DNA of 64,000 nt from NCBI GenBank assembly GCA_022059125.1, contig JAEUWY010000005.1, forward strand, positions 6,076,001 through 6,140,000, written 5' to 3'. Below the pieces are notes generated by a model, which searched no databases, had not been told where the DNA came from, and saw nothing but the letters and a program-made list of their open reading frames with translations. This stretch comes from Corynespora cassiicola. Taxonomy: Eukaryota > Ascomycota > Dothideomycetes > Pleosporales > Corynesporascaceae. Shown piece by piece: positions 31,320 through 42,160 of this stretch. Both the position numbers and the translations under genes were made by a program. Numbering within the stretch: position 1 is the first letter of the stretch; the number at the start of each line of letters is the position of its first letter.

Positions 31320-33407
31320 TCAAGGCAGCAAGAGAAAGGGCTTGTTCCATGGCTTGACCTTGTACTGTGCCGTAGCATTGGACGGGCTGGGGGTCCGCTC
31401 TATGTCTGGAGTCTCAGGCGACAGAGACGACGTGGGCGACGTGGGCGACATGGGCGGCGTCGGTGCGCAGTACGAAGTGTCAATGAAGGTGGGTATCGTG
31501 GGCGCCTCTATCGTGACAATGGACGCGGAATCCTCTCCGAATTCGGCGATCCCGGCTAGCGTTGACCGATCAGAGTACGAATTCAGGATGGAAGATACCC
31601 GCGCCGTACCTGTGGTAGAGTAGCGAATCGTGTCGGCATCCGAGCTTGCTGTCGATAGAGTCGAAGCCGACGACGATGCAAGTGAAGAGGTGGATATGCT
31701 CGATGCTCTGTCCGAGCCCGACGTCGACGATGTCGCGACGCCAATGTCGTGCTTGTGCGCGGCGCAGTGGATGTCGGGCATGACGGTATAGTTGATGAGT
31801 ATGTCCAGCAGCCGGTCGCGGACATCTCTCGCGCTCGGGCGGCCAGCTGGCGCTTTGCTGATCATGGCCCGAACCAGGTTGAGGATGTGAGGCACCGTCC
31901 GGAATACATCGTCTTCTTTCTCGGTCGAGAAGTCTTCCAGCATTTGTATCCACGTCTCAATCTTTTCGAGATTGGCGTGGAACGACGAGTCGGTGCGCGA
32001 ATTCTTCCCTCCCGTGTTTACCTTTTGCTTGGACGATCGATGCTTGACGAACTCGTGTGGCTTCTTCTTTAGCATGAATGTGATCATCTCCAGGAAGACG
32101 CAGCCGAGAGAAAACACATCGGCCTTTTCGGTTTCGTGCACGCGCGATCGCGGCTTGGGCTTTGGCTTGTTCTTTTTGAAGCCGAAGTTGAACCCCGTGA
32201 AGTCATTGGTGGGGACCTTGGTTAGCTTTTGGCGCTGTGAGCCCCCGCTGGCCGATGAGCCCGACGAGCTTTTGCTCGCGACTGACGGCTTTCGCACGGC
32301 GCCGACGACCGGTGGGGGTGCGCTGGCTTTGGCCGGCACCACAGGTTCTGGGGACAGGTGAGCTTCGGGCGCCCCGTACACGTAGGCGTCCATGGCGTCA
32401 GGCTTCTTGTCCTTTTGGAAAGTCTCGAGACTGGCAATATCGCTGAACGCAATGTTGTTGCGCTCGTCAATGAGAATGTTGGTGGGTCGAATGTCGGAAT
32501 GACAAAAGCCACTTTGATGGAGGGTAGCAATGGCGTCGGCCAAGCAGTGCAGCCAGTTGAGCACCAAAAATCTCCTCTCGGGCTTCTGCAATCTCTTATA
32601 TTGTGGTGGTTCGCGATGATCGATGAACGTCTTGAGCGTGTGCTGTCCTACGAAATTAGTCAGGGTATAGCCGTTTCCTTTTGCCGTGTACGATGCCCAG
32701 ACGGGCGCAATGTGCTCGTGCTCGACCATCCTCGCGCTCTCCACATCCATGATGAAGTCCATCTCAAAGGCCACTGGCGACTCTGCATTGCCCAGGGGAC
32801 ATTTCCTCCGCACGTAGACCTCGTTGGGCTTTTTGGGCAGGTGGACACGCGACCAGTGCTGGAGGGAGACGGCGGGGGGCAGCCCCATGACATACTCGAG
32901 CGGCAACTCCTCGTTGGCTCCATAGTCGATGTGCGCACCCTCGCGTAGTTCGCGCAGCAAAAAGGTGAATTGGGTCTGGTAGAAGCGCAGGGCGGCCTGG
33001 TCGTCGCGGATATTATCAAGCGAGAGCTTCTCAATGTCCTCGAGATCGAGGGGCAGATCGTCGTCGTCCCACGACTTGTCGACGACGGTGAAGATTTTTG
33101 CAGCCTCCCCAATCTCGGCGAGGATCAGAAACAGCCTCCTGGCCTTTTCCAGAATCCACTCGATGTAGGTGTCGTCGGTGAGATCGCCAAAGCCAACGGG
33201 CCGATTCAGCCGCTGTCTTTCCTCTGGCCTAAGGCGGGACCTAACAAAGTCGACGGTGACTTTTTCGTTTATTCTTTCCTCGGTCCACCAAATCTGCTGG
33301 AGGGCGGCGTGGGGGGTGACGAGCGAGTGGCCTGCATAGCCGTAGATGAGGGCGTTCAATGCCACCGTCTGGTCGTTGACGACGTTGGTGAGCGACTTGG
33401 CCGTCAT
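31320..33407 (-). CDS. Protein-kinase-like protein with degenerate catalytic motifs
   Basis: Intronless, 695 residues from the first ATG at 33407 (M-T-A-K-S-L-T-N). A helical N-terminal region (about 1-190) precedes a kinase-like fold (about 200-540). The catalytic loop reads H-S-D-I-R-P-T-N-I-L-I-D: the His, Asp and Asn of the H-R-D-x-x-x-x-N loop are kept. The position of D-F-G reads S-D-I, and no glycine-rich loop or clear V-A-I-K lysine is visible (the nearest is V-A-F-E-M). A long Ser/Ala-rich insert (about 360-410) precedes a kinase C-lobe with D-V-F-S-L-G-C-V-F-L-E-M. The tail is Ser/Thr-rich with S-P and T-P sites. It may be an atypical kinase or a pseudokinase; similar proteins occur in other filamentous fungi (from memory, unverified). 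Confidence 0.8.
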   Translation of the reverse strand: MTAKSLTNVVNDQTVALNALIYGYAGHSLVTPHAALQQIWWTEERINEKVTVDFVRSRLRPEERQRLNRPVGFGDLTDDTYIEWILEKARRLFLILAEIGEAAKIFTVVDKSWDDDDLPLDLEDIEKLSLDNIRDDQAALRFYQTQFTFLLRELREGAHIDYGANEELPLEYVMGLPPAVSLQHWSRVHLPKKPNEVYVRRKCPLGNAESPVAFEMDFIMDVESARMVEHEHIAPVWASYTAKGNGYTLTNFVGQHTLKTFIDHREPPQYKRLQKPERRFLVLNWLHCLADAIATLHQSGFCHSDIRPTNILIDERNNIAFSDIASLETFQKDKKPDAMDAYVYGAPEAHLSPEPVVPAKASAPPPVVGAVRKPSVASKSSSGSSASGGSQRQKLTKVPTNDFTGFNFGFKKNKPKPKPRSRVHETEKADVFSLGCVFLEMITFMLKKKPHEFVKHRSSKQKVNTGGKNSRTDSSFHANLEKIETWIQMLEDFSTEKEDDVFRTVPHILNLVRAMISKAPAGRPSARDVRDRLLDILINYTVMPDIHCAAHKHDIGVATSSTSGSDRASSISTSSLASSSASTLSTASSDADTIRYSTTGTARVSSILNSYSDRSTLAGIAEFGEDSASIVTIEAPTIPTFIDTSYCAPTPPMSPTSPTSSLSPETPDIERTPSPSNATAQYKVKPWNKPFLLLP

Positions 33408-35553
33408 GGCGAGCACACGACCGTGGGCAGTAGCGCGGGCGGGCGGGCAGGCGGCGGGCGGCGGGCGCGGTCAGCGAAGCTCGAGCTCGAAGCGGGGTCA
33501 GGAGGGATCCGTCATGTCGCGAGCTGGGCGGGAGGAGAGGGAGGCGCGAGGGTCGAGGGCGGCAGACAGGTGAGGCGCATAAGACTTGTAGAAGTCAGAG
33601 CGGCCAAAATGATCGGGCCATATAGATTGTTGCACACGAAGAGCTTCCGCCTCTCGGAAGGACTTGTCTGGTGGCAAGCGGCATGGCGACGAGTACATGG
33701 CTGCGGCTGGGCCGCGTTCTGAGGCCAAATGGGGGCCAATCACGAGGGCTGTCGTCGGGTCGGTGGTAGGCCGGGTGGGCTACGGGCAGCCTACAGCCCT
33801 AGGCAGACGGCGAGGGAGCATGGCCTTGACCCAAACGGTTGCCAGACCCCGGGCGGGCCTCAGCCATGTGAAATTGAAGCCGGGGCGTTCCAGGTCGGGG
33901 GACCATGATAAGGCCTTGGGAGACGAGTTGGTGGGAGGACCCTGGGGCAGACGCGCACGCGCAGGCGAGTGGTGGAAGCCCTCGAGACAGGGGCCCGGAA
34001 GCCCGCGCCCCGCTCCAGGAACAATGAAGCGTGAAGCATCGGAGGATGCAGCCCGCTGGCGGCTAAAAACGTGATATCAAACGCCCGTAGTCTGTTGTTG
34101 ACTGCGGCGCGGATGCTGGACAGGACACGATACGGCACGACGGCACGACGAGAAACAACTCGGAGACGGGACGACCATGGCGACGATGGTGCTGGCTGCT
34201 GGCTGCTGGCTCCGCGGTGGCGCCCCGTCGTCGCACAGATGGGGAAGTTTGATATGTACTCGGCCATGTACATACAAAGGCGCAGGCGCAGGCTCAAGCG
34301 AGGGGTTGATATCAGGGTGCGGTGCGGCTCCAGACTGATCAGGCGATCGCCCTTGCGCCATCCCGCATCCACGGCCGGCCACGCGTGCGAGGCGTTGGAG
34401 CTGCTGGAGCTGCTGGAGCTGCTGGAGCTGCTGACTGTGTTGGGCGGGTGGAGCTGTATGGGACATGGATGGGCGTCGACCCGCCGGCAGGCTGTTGCCG
34501 AGGCCCTCCGTTTCTCGAACCTTTCTCCCACCGGCCGCCGATACGACGCCCGCACATCCAGATTGCGGCGCGGCCGGCAAAGTTGGGGCCTGAGGAAATG
34601 AGAGGGAAAAAAAAAAAGCTTGCTTGGGCTGCACCGCACCGCGCCGGCATCCCCATCCCATCCAGCTCGAGCTAGGGCCTGGGTTGTTGGTGGAGGTTGC
34701 GAGGAAGACGCCAGCGCGGGCGCTGACAGGTGTCAAGAGCCGGAAACGAGGTTGTGCAGCGTATCCAAGCCAATGCGCAATACTCGGCAGAATTGGGACA
34801 TTGGCCGAGTACGAGAATGAATTACATGAGGCCGTGAGGCTGTGAGGCCGGCTGGCCCGTCTGGCATACCTCTGGCAGCCTCTGGCACAGATTTGGGTTG
34901 AGGTCCAGGATCGCCGTCCGTCTGCGCGGCACGTGTCGTCGTCTACCGCGCACGGCCGCACAGCCGCCCACCCTCTCTCCCGACTCTCTCCCACCACGCC
35001 GCCAACCGCGTCGCCGGGCCTCTCCATCCTGCTTCGGGCAGGAGCATCACCAGTTCGTCTGCTGTCGCAATGGGGTCGCAGCCTTACGGCCTGCTACACC
35101 CCCACGCCTGGGTTCCTCGCGCGCCTTGGCCGGCTGCTGAGTCTCGGACGCGCAGCCTGCACCTCAACGACTCCCCATCCCAACCGACTCCCGACCCAGC
35201 GGGGCCTGCGCTCTAGGCCGCTAACACGCACCACGCCTGCAATTGGGGCCAGCTGGCCATGGGGAGATGCAGTGCCTTCACAACCATGCACAATTATGGT
35301 TTGTTCCCTCTGATTTCACCGCCATCATCTCGCTACCATTACCTCTAGTCGCTCCCTACCTTACGGGTCCAGTCCCCTCTTATCAAACCGAGTCACCTGC
35401 CCTGTGCGCCACCATTCCCCTTGAGTCCTGCATCGCCTTTCTTTCCGCCTTATCAGACCGACTCTACGCGGGTACCAACTTTGACTAGCCCTTCCTTCCT
35501 CGGCTGTCCTTCGGCTACGACCCCAGGTGCCCGCCCCGATCGCCGACCTCCCC
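33408..35553. other. Gene-free interval (2.1 kb)
   Basis: GC-rich sequence with many overlapping frames on both strands, none with family resemblance. A 9-bp tandem repeat lies at 34397-34433. It probably includes the long 5' region of the kinase-like gene and the 3' flank of the BYS1 gene. Confidence 0.45.
34397..34433. repeat. Tandem repeat, unit GGAGCTGCT, about four copies
   Basis: About four perfect 9-bp units in intergenic sequence. Confidence 0.9.
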
Positions 35554-36216
35554 TCATGCCGAGCCATAAACTGTCAGGACCACATTGTCGTCGCTGGACG
35601 TGACCTTGACCTGGCTTCCTCCAGGGTTGGTGCCCTGCGGCCAATCAATCGTTCCACCTCCGCCGCTGGTCACCGTGACGCGCTGCCCACTGAATGGGTC
35701 TCCAAACGTGGTGCTCAGGTCATACCAGACCTGCTCTCCGTCCAGCGAGTACGCAAACTGTTGGGTGGGGGCTCCCGTGTACAGGCCGTCGTCCGTCTTG
35801 GTGATCTTGATGGAGATGCCTCCGGTTGTGGGGTCTCGGCGGAGGGCCTCACTGTACTGGGCGCCTGTACATGGTCAGCTGAGGCCAAGAGCGCTTGCCT
35901 TGTAGTCGGCTCTTGTGGGGCAGAGATGTTCGGCTCTAGACCTAATCCATCAACCCTCAAGTAAGGATGGGCTGTGATCAAGACTTGTTCTTCCACCGAG
36001 TATTTAAGAGGTAGGTGCGTGGCCGACCTTCAAGAAACCCAGGCTCTTGTGCATCGGAGGTTGGTACATACCGGGCTCGACAGTCTGGCGATCTCCTACA
36101 GCGCCGCCAACGGACCACAAATAGAATTTCGAGGTCGACTTGTTCTCCACAACAGCATTACCCACAGCAGACACGGCCGATGCGAGGGCCAGGAGGGAAG
36201 CGAATGCGTAACGCAT
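35554..36216 (-). CDS. Secreted BYS1-domain protein
   Basis: Two exons, 36216-36072 and 35864-35554, separated by a 207-nt GT-AG intron (an outlier: most introns here are about 50 nt). The product is 151 residues. A signal peptide, M-R-Y-A-F-A-S-L-L-A-L-A-S-A-V-S-A, precedes V-G-N-A-V-V-E-N-K. The conserved BYS1 landmarks are F-Y-L-W-S-V-G-G, E-P-G-A-Q-Y-S-E, R-R-D-P-T-T-G-G-I-S-I-K-I-T, Q-Q-F-A-Y-S-L-D-G-E-Q-V-W-Y-D-L-S and F-G-D-P-F. Together they identify the Blastomyces yeast-phase-specific-protein-like family, small secreted thaumatin-like beta proteins of uncertain function. The splice joint restores P-G-A-Q, as expected for the family. Confidence 0.9.
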
Positions 36217-37844
36217 GGTGTCGACCTAGTTACAGTACCGACAACAACGGTTGAAAGCGAGTGTGATGGACGAGCCTTGAAGCGACTGAAAAGGCGGGCT
36301 ATGGTTTGCGAATTAGTCGATGCCGATGCTAATGATGAAGAGTGGTGAAAGAGATGGCCTTTTATATTCGAGTTACCAGCACCGACCACATGGAATTCTC
36401 GGAATGCTATACCCACTCGACGCCGCCTCGACTATTGATTCTGCACTCAAGACTCCAGGCACCCCGCCACAAGCTGCCCACCCGCTCGTATGTACCCGGT
36501 GCCGCTGACACCATAGCACCATCACCACTCCTCATCGTACATGAAAACGGCGCTCAGAACGTAAGAGCATCGCGTGCTCGGCAGATCAACGCCTTGGTGC
36601 TACTCAAAGTTTCCGCATTGGGACTTCCAATACTCCTATAGATTGCCTGAGTGGCTATGTGCGGGGAACGAATGGTGAGCTAGTAATAGGTGCTTGGGGA
36701 CTGATATTGCGAGCGCAGGTGCAATATGCAGGACATTTCCCACCTTCAGCATGCGGCGAGCTCAACCAACATTCCCTCGCCATCTCACCAACGCCCTTGC
36801 AGCCTCCGACAAATTTTCCGTCCATGAAAACGCCATTCACAGTCCAAATCGCTCACCTCCGCCCTGCGCCGGAAGTATCGGTACCTTCTCACGTCACAAG
36901 AACAGACAACCCCATTGATCCACAAAAAGCCTTCATCACCTCACGCCGCAAGAACCCCACCACGGGCTCGCCCGCCTCGCCCCAATTCGTTGCTCTCTTT
37001 GAACGATGGAAAAAACCCATGTTCCTCGTATTCGTGGCCTCGTGCTCAACGTCGCGCGCAGATCATTCCCGCTTCTCGGAGAATAATCGACACAAGTGTC
37101 TATATTTAGAAACGCGACCGACCGAGCCTCGGCGGGGTAACAAAACCTTCCGCGGCGTTGGGTGCGGTGCCTGGGTGCAACGTTGAAATGGAACGTTTTA
37201 TGGGTAGGGCTGAAGGTTTGTGGGAGGGTGGTGATGGGGCTGTTGTATCGTGATGGGATCCTTGCTCGGCGCTGTAATTTGAGGTATGAGATACTTTGGT
37301 GGTGATGTAGTCATCTGTCGTTCTTCCAGCCATGTGAATATAAGTGTACGACGAAGGCTCCCTGAAAACTGACAGGATGGAGTTGTTTCATGTTTTGCAG
37401 AAAATCCTTCAGTCCGTTTTAGGCGTCTTGACAGAGGCCGTTGAATATCTCGAGTTTAGTCAGTGCATGCAAAAATAACGAGGTAGAGAAACATCATCAG
37501 AAATAGAATTTCACTGTCCGAAAATAAGAGGTGGGTCAATGAATACTTCATTAATGGTAGATATCTTCTCAATGTTATGTTTGGAGACATAACTACGATC
37601 CAGTAGAAGACGAGGATAGCAATGTCAATATACTGAAATCACGCATTCCCGGAAGGCAGAGTATAGAATGTTGAGACCTGCACATTAATACCATGGATAC
37701 CACTTTATCTGAAGACTGATGACAAATGAAGGTCCAAGTTTTCAGCGCATCGGCATGTCATGTCTGCTCCAAAGCTTATTCTTCGTCGAAAATGCCCGTT
37801 TGTTGTCTTCTAAAAAAAACTACTAGCACCTTCAAGCAAATTAC
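36217..37844. other. Gene-free interval (1.6 kb)
   Basis: No supported gene. A plus-strand frame at 36659-37186 lacks an ATG at its start and shows no family features. Short minus-strand frames around 37106-37333 are low-complexity. Confidence 0.45.
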
Positions 37845-39047
37845 CTATTTCCCTGACCTCTCAAAGGCCATTTTAATGCGACCAAAACCTTTTGATCCGT
37901 TACCAAATCGAGCTTGTTGGCAAAGTACATCCTCCTTCATCCCATCACTACATGGACCTCCCAATTCCAGCCAGACATCGAACACAACCTCACCCCCATC
38001 GTCCTCGCTGCAATCAAAGCGCCCTCTAAACTCGGCAGTACACTCTCCGCACTGCCAAGTGCTTTCTCGACCAGCCTTTTCACGCGCTTCCCCGTTGCCC
38101 TTAGACAAGAACGTAGGACCCGTCGTGTCGTCTGGCTCTCTGCACTGCACCTTGGACGCATACGTGTGCTGGCACAAATACCAATCCCTCAGCACCGCAA
38201 ACCGTTCCGCAATCCGCATATCGGCCCACCTCTTCGGCAGTCCAAGCCTATACCGCACCCGCACAAAAACGTCCGCAACCCCATCATCATCATCATCGCC
38301 CCTCCTCTCCCCCCCACGCCCCCTCACCCTCCCCTCCGCCTTGAACCCAATCCCCAACCCCCCCTCGACCTCCTCCGCCGAAAACCCCACCCCCAGAAGC
38401 AACCTCCGCTCCTCCTCGCCCCCAACACTTTTCCGAAACACCCCCTCGCATGCCAAAAGCTCGCCGCACGTCTCCGCCGCGCCCGCGCTCCCAACCCGCG
38501 CATGGGCACCCACCCTCCACCCCAAGAACGCGCTCGCCCCGTACACGCTGCCCGGCACCCCGCGCTCCCGCCTCCGCGCCGGGCCCAGCAGGCCCCACGC
38601 GAAGTCCGAGGCCTGGGGGCGGAGGACCTGGCATGGGGTGCAGGGCGCGTAGGCGGGAGCGTCGCGCGCGAGGCGTTGGAGCAGCGCGGGCGTGCTCCGA
38701 GAGGCCGCCTTGCTGTTGTAGCCCCGAGTGCCTAATTTGGCGGCGAGGGTTTTGGAGGAGAGGGCGAGGTAGGGGGATTCTGCAGGGGGAAGGAAGGCGA
38801 GGATGTGGAGGAGGAGTTCTGTGGGGAGAGCTTCTAGCGGGGTGGGAGTCGCGGGCTGGGATGGTGGAGAGGCAGAATGGGATTGAGGGTGGTAGGCTGT
38901 TTTGTGGGGGTTTTGGCAGGTTGGGCAGGGCCAGGTCGGGGGCGAGGTGGTGGGGGTTGGAGAGGGACCGAAGAGGGATTTGTGGTGGGTGCAGAGGTCG
39001 TGGCCTGGGCAGGGGAGGATGGAGGGGAGGAATAGGGCGGGTGGCAT
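37845..39047 (-). CDS. F-box protein
   Basis: Intronless, 400 residues from the ATG at 39047 (M-P-P-A-L-F-L-P). The frame continues upstream to 39269, but that part does not look coding. Near residue 15 a C-x-H-x-L-C-T-H-H stretch is followed by a C-P-T-C pair. The F-box-like segment is P-L-E-A-L-P-T-E-L-L-L-H-I-L-A-F-L-P (about residues 70-90), followed by A-L-S-S-K-T-L-A. F-box proteins usually recruit substrates to SCF ubiquitin ligases through Skp1 (family knowledge). The C-terminal half has several Cys residues (W-Y-L-C-Q-H and Q-C-G-E-C) that could form a zinc site. The gene starts about 320 bp from the second AT-rich island. Confidence 0.78.
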   Translation of the reverse strand: MPPALFLPSILPCPGHDLCTHHKSLFGPSPTPTTSPPTWPCPTCQNPHKTAYHPQSHSASPPSQPATPTPLEALPTELLLHILAFLPPAESPYLALSSKTLAAKLGTRGYNSKAASRSTPALLQRLARDAPAYAPCTPCQVLRPQASDFAWGLLGPARRRERGVPGSVYGASAFLGWRVGAHARVGSAGAAETCGELLACEGVFRKSVGGEEERRLLLGVGFSAEEVEGGLGIGFKAEGRVRGRGGERRGDDDDDGVADVFVRVRYRLGLPKRWADMRIAERFAVLRDWYLCQHTYASKVQCREPDDTTGPTFLSKGNGEAREKAGRESTWQCGECTAEFRGRFDCSEDDGGEVVFDVWLELGGPCSDGMKEDVLCQQARFGNGSKGFGRIKMAFERSGK

Positions 39048-39366
39048 TTCGTGGTCTTGCCGAGTATCCTGAATGTGAGATGGGTTCAAAAGTCGATTTT
39101 CTTGGATAAAGACAGGTGCAGAAATCGATGTGTGATTAACGCGATGAAGTGGCGGCCCGTATCGTATTCTCTGCCAGTCACTTGTGGTGGAAAAAATTTG
39201 CACAAAGGTTTCAGTACACACCAGCGCAAGATCTCCAAAATCAAAAATCCCTCGTGCAATGTGTGGCAAAATGGCTTGATAGCGTGGAGAGTGAGCTATA
39301 CTCCTGACATACAGGTGGAGGTATTGCCTCTTATCGATAGGCTTATGTCAGCAATGACCCACTTAC
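39048..39366. other. Short gene-free flank
   Basis: Promoter side of the F-box gene up to the boundary of the inverted-repeat transposon. Nothing recognised. Confidence 0.4.
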
Positions 39367-39368
39367 TA

Positions 39369-39431
39369 ACGTGTTCGGCAAGCGAGTGAGACAGACAAGC
39401 GAGTGAGACAGCCCCACCGCGCGTCGCGTAC
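39369..39431 (+). repeat. Left 63-bp terminal inverted repeat
   Basis: It contains a 16-bp direct duplication, CAAGCGAGTGAGACAG, at 39379-39394 and 39396-39411, perhaps a transposase-binding repeat (inference). Confidence 0.88.
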
Positions 39432-40518
39432 GAGCACCCTTTAACTACAATAACACAACATATCTTTATCCTCTCAGTCTATAAAAGAAAGCAGACTTAC
39501 TTTAGCTATTTAAGTATATAATTTAAGTTTATTTAAAAACTTTTGTTAAGCAGCTTAATCGTACAACATGTTTTACGTAACTTTTACCTACCGCTATTAT
39601 AGTACTCTTTTAAAATATAACTTTTATTTAGTAACGTGTAAACTTACAGCTACTAAAAAAAAAGTTTTTCTTTAGTATATTTTTAACCTTATTACGCGAA
39701 AATTTTTTTTTTAAATTTTAGTTATATAAAAAACTACTAATTTTATTTTTCAGACGCGCGATAATTTTTAATTCTAAGTTATTAACTAAAAGTAGATTAG
39801 AAACTTTATTAATTACTAGAAAATACTTTATATAACTTATAATTATAAGTATAACTACTAGCGAGCAGCATGCGAAAATTCTACTATTATTTAAACATAG
39901 TTTAATTTTGTACAAAATATAATTATAAAGTATAGAATACTTAAAAACAATATATATAACTTTAATAAAATTAGCTTTTAGATAAGTGTTATCGCAACTT
40001 TAAAAGTTATTATAAAAATAGAATAGAAAAGTTATATAAAAACTATTCAGCTTAAAAACTGCGAATAGGTTACTGTTATATATAAAGTTAATACTTAAAA
40101 GTAAAAAATTCTGCTTTTTATTATTCTCGCAGCAAAGCTTTACTAAGTAACCTAATATATAAACTATAATTTACTATATAACTAAGTAATTATAGTTAGT
40201 AAAAACAGCTAAACAGACAATCAGATTAGATACAAATAGATATAATATTTTAATAAGTATATAAAAGCTTGTACAAAAGAAATAATACGCCTTTTTATTA
40301 TAAACAGATATAAAAGCTACTATTTTAGCTAGTTTAAAAAGTTCTGCAAACAGAACAGCATTCTTACTTTTTATCTATTTTTTTATTCTTTTTATCTGCT
40401 TTAGCCGCTAGATATAAGCTGTTTCAGCTTTTTAAAAGCGTTGTACAGCAAAGAAATTAAAAAGAAAATAAAGCTTAGTATAAACTACATTATAAAAAAA
40501 AAGTTTTTTAAAGTATAC

Positions 40519-40870
40519 TGTAAGGACACAGGGCGACTTGTCTCCGATACGGCTCAGGTACCACTTAGAATAAGGGTTCACAGAACTAAGGAACAATTAC
40601 AAGTCGGAACCTATAGGTCTTGTACGAAAAGACATTTCTAAACTACAGAACTATCTAGAACTATCGCAACTTTTTATAGTTTCCCTCTAGTACCTTATTC
40701 TAAGTCTAGTCTAGTTCTATTTTTTAGTTATTATAGGAGGGTACGAAAGGATGAGGGATCGGAGCTGAGTCGGATGTCGGAGGCTGGGGATCAGATGTGA
40801 AGTTCTGAATCACGTGCGCGATGCTCAGAAGTGAATATGTTCGGACTTTGTGCGAACGAGGTTCGTCACA
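40519..40870 (+). repeat. Solo LTR, 352 bp, with 5-bp target duplication
   Basis: It starts TGTAAGGACACAGG and ends GTTCGTCACA, giving TG...CA borders. It is flanked by identical TATAC at 40514-40518 and 40871-40875, a 5-bp target-site duplication typical of LTR retrotransposons. No internal region remains, as expected after LTR-LTR recombination. Its base composition is much less AT-rich than the surrounding element, so it inserted after most of the RIP erosion or escaped it. The homologous eroded copy is at 3032-3388. Confidence 0.88.
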
Positions 40871-41523
40871 TATACTATGCGGCGTATACAGCAGCTATTA
40901 CAATAAAAAATATTTAGAATAGTTTTTAAGCTACTAGGCTAGTTCCGTATAATTTAGAACAGGTTTTTCAGCGTTTAGATTCTATTATATAAACGCTGAG
41001 TTCTATATATACAGAAAAATCTAAGTAAAAATTAAAAATATTTTATACTTTTATTAAGATAAAGCGTTAGGTAAAGTATATTTAAAAATAATAAAAGTTT
41101 TATACGAATTTTTTTTAGTTACTAACAGATCGCGTATTTTAACAGTTATTAAAAAATTTTAAAAAAGTTATATATAAAAAGATAATTTTTAAAGTTAAAA
41201 ATACTGCGTTTTAAGCTAAAAATATATATTAAAAATGTAAGCAGACAGCACGTCGTACAACTATAGTAGAAAAAAATATATTAACTATTTAGAAGGGCTA
41301 AAAAATAGTATAGAATAGTATAGTAGTAAAGTAAATCTAGAAAAAAGCTTTGTAGGGCGAGGTTTATATAGCGCATACTTAACCTTAAAAATATACACTA
41401 CTTAAGTATAGTATATACTAGTTACTTAAATATACTGCTTATACATACGTAAAACGCGTAAAATCTTAATAGTAAATTTATTAGCTTTTATTTTTTATTT
41501 TATAATTTATTAGAGCTGTTTAT

Positions 41524-41586
41524 GTACGCGACGCGCGGTGGGGCTGTTCCACTCGCTTGTCTGTTTCACTTGCTTGCCGAACACGT
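41524..41586 (-). repeat. Right 63-bp terminal inverted repeat
   Basis: Reverse-complement match to the left arm. The mismatches are G/A transitions located in the duplicated 16-bp units. Confidence 0.88.
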
Positions 41587-41588
41587 TA

Positions 41589-42160
41589 TCATGACCACCT
41601 GGGTATCTCTTTTGATACATCATCCTCCTCTTTGTTTAGTCAATCGCTTATCGCTGGGATTGGGATAGTGTTAAAGACAATGCGGTACTTTGAATATCTA
41701 AAGTCAATCTAAATGGCTTTATGAGGTTAATAATAATTTCCCCATCTGGTAAAGTGCTCCGTGCTGGCGTCTCGATAGACATGCGAGAGACCGCGCAATG
41801 GGAACTTCAATAACTCAATCAATCATGGGATCATTTATGTAGTAATATAGGTAATGATATAAGCTTCACATATTTGTGGAGGAGTGCTCGCAGGAGGGGA
41901 CCCTCATGCAAATGAAAAATATAGTGTTGGGACACATTTAGGATTCATTGCTTAACAGAGTCGATGTTTGGATTCTACGATAGTTTGTAATCAAGATAAA
42001 TTAATCAACTAAGATACAACCCAATCAAGGGCAAAGAAGTGAATACATGAACTGTGACCAGTTTTACAATGACACCCTCCATACACTTCACTGAAGGCAT
42101 TAATCGGAGCCCATTGTTTATTGACCCATCATCCACCATCATTCCTCCCATCTATCCGGC
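41589..42160. other. Gene-free interval
   Basis: About 570 bp between the transposon end and the 3' end of the candidate effector gene. Ordinary composition, nothing recognised. Confidence 0.45.

Larger units (their letters stand above)
39367..41588. mobile_element. RIP-degraded DNA transposon with 63-bp terminal inverted repeats
   Basis: The ends at 39369-39431 and 41524-41586 are inverted copies with about 4 mismatches in 63 bases, outermost ACGTGTTCGGCAAGCG. They are flanked by TA on both sides (39367-39368 and 41587-41588), consistent with TA-target Tc1/mariner insertion. The interior is AT-rich with no open frame. In plus-strand frame near 41200-41340 a Lys/Arg-rich stretch followed by L-T-I reads like the C-terminus of Fot1/pogo transposases; this is a weak inference. 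A solo LTR is nested inside, leaving about 1.86 kb for the original element. Confidence 0.85.

Noticed and set aside
34077..35027. Minus-strand frame of about 316 codons
   Set aside because: GC-rich, Arg/Pro/Ser-biased sequence without family resemblance, overlapped by several equally long frames in other registers.
36659..37186. Plus-strand frame of 175 codons
   Set aside because: It starts at GTG, has no in-frame ATG of use, and shows no conserved features.
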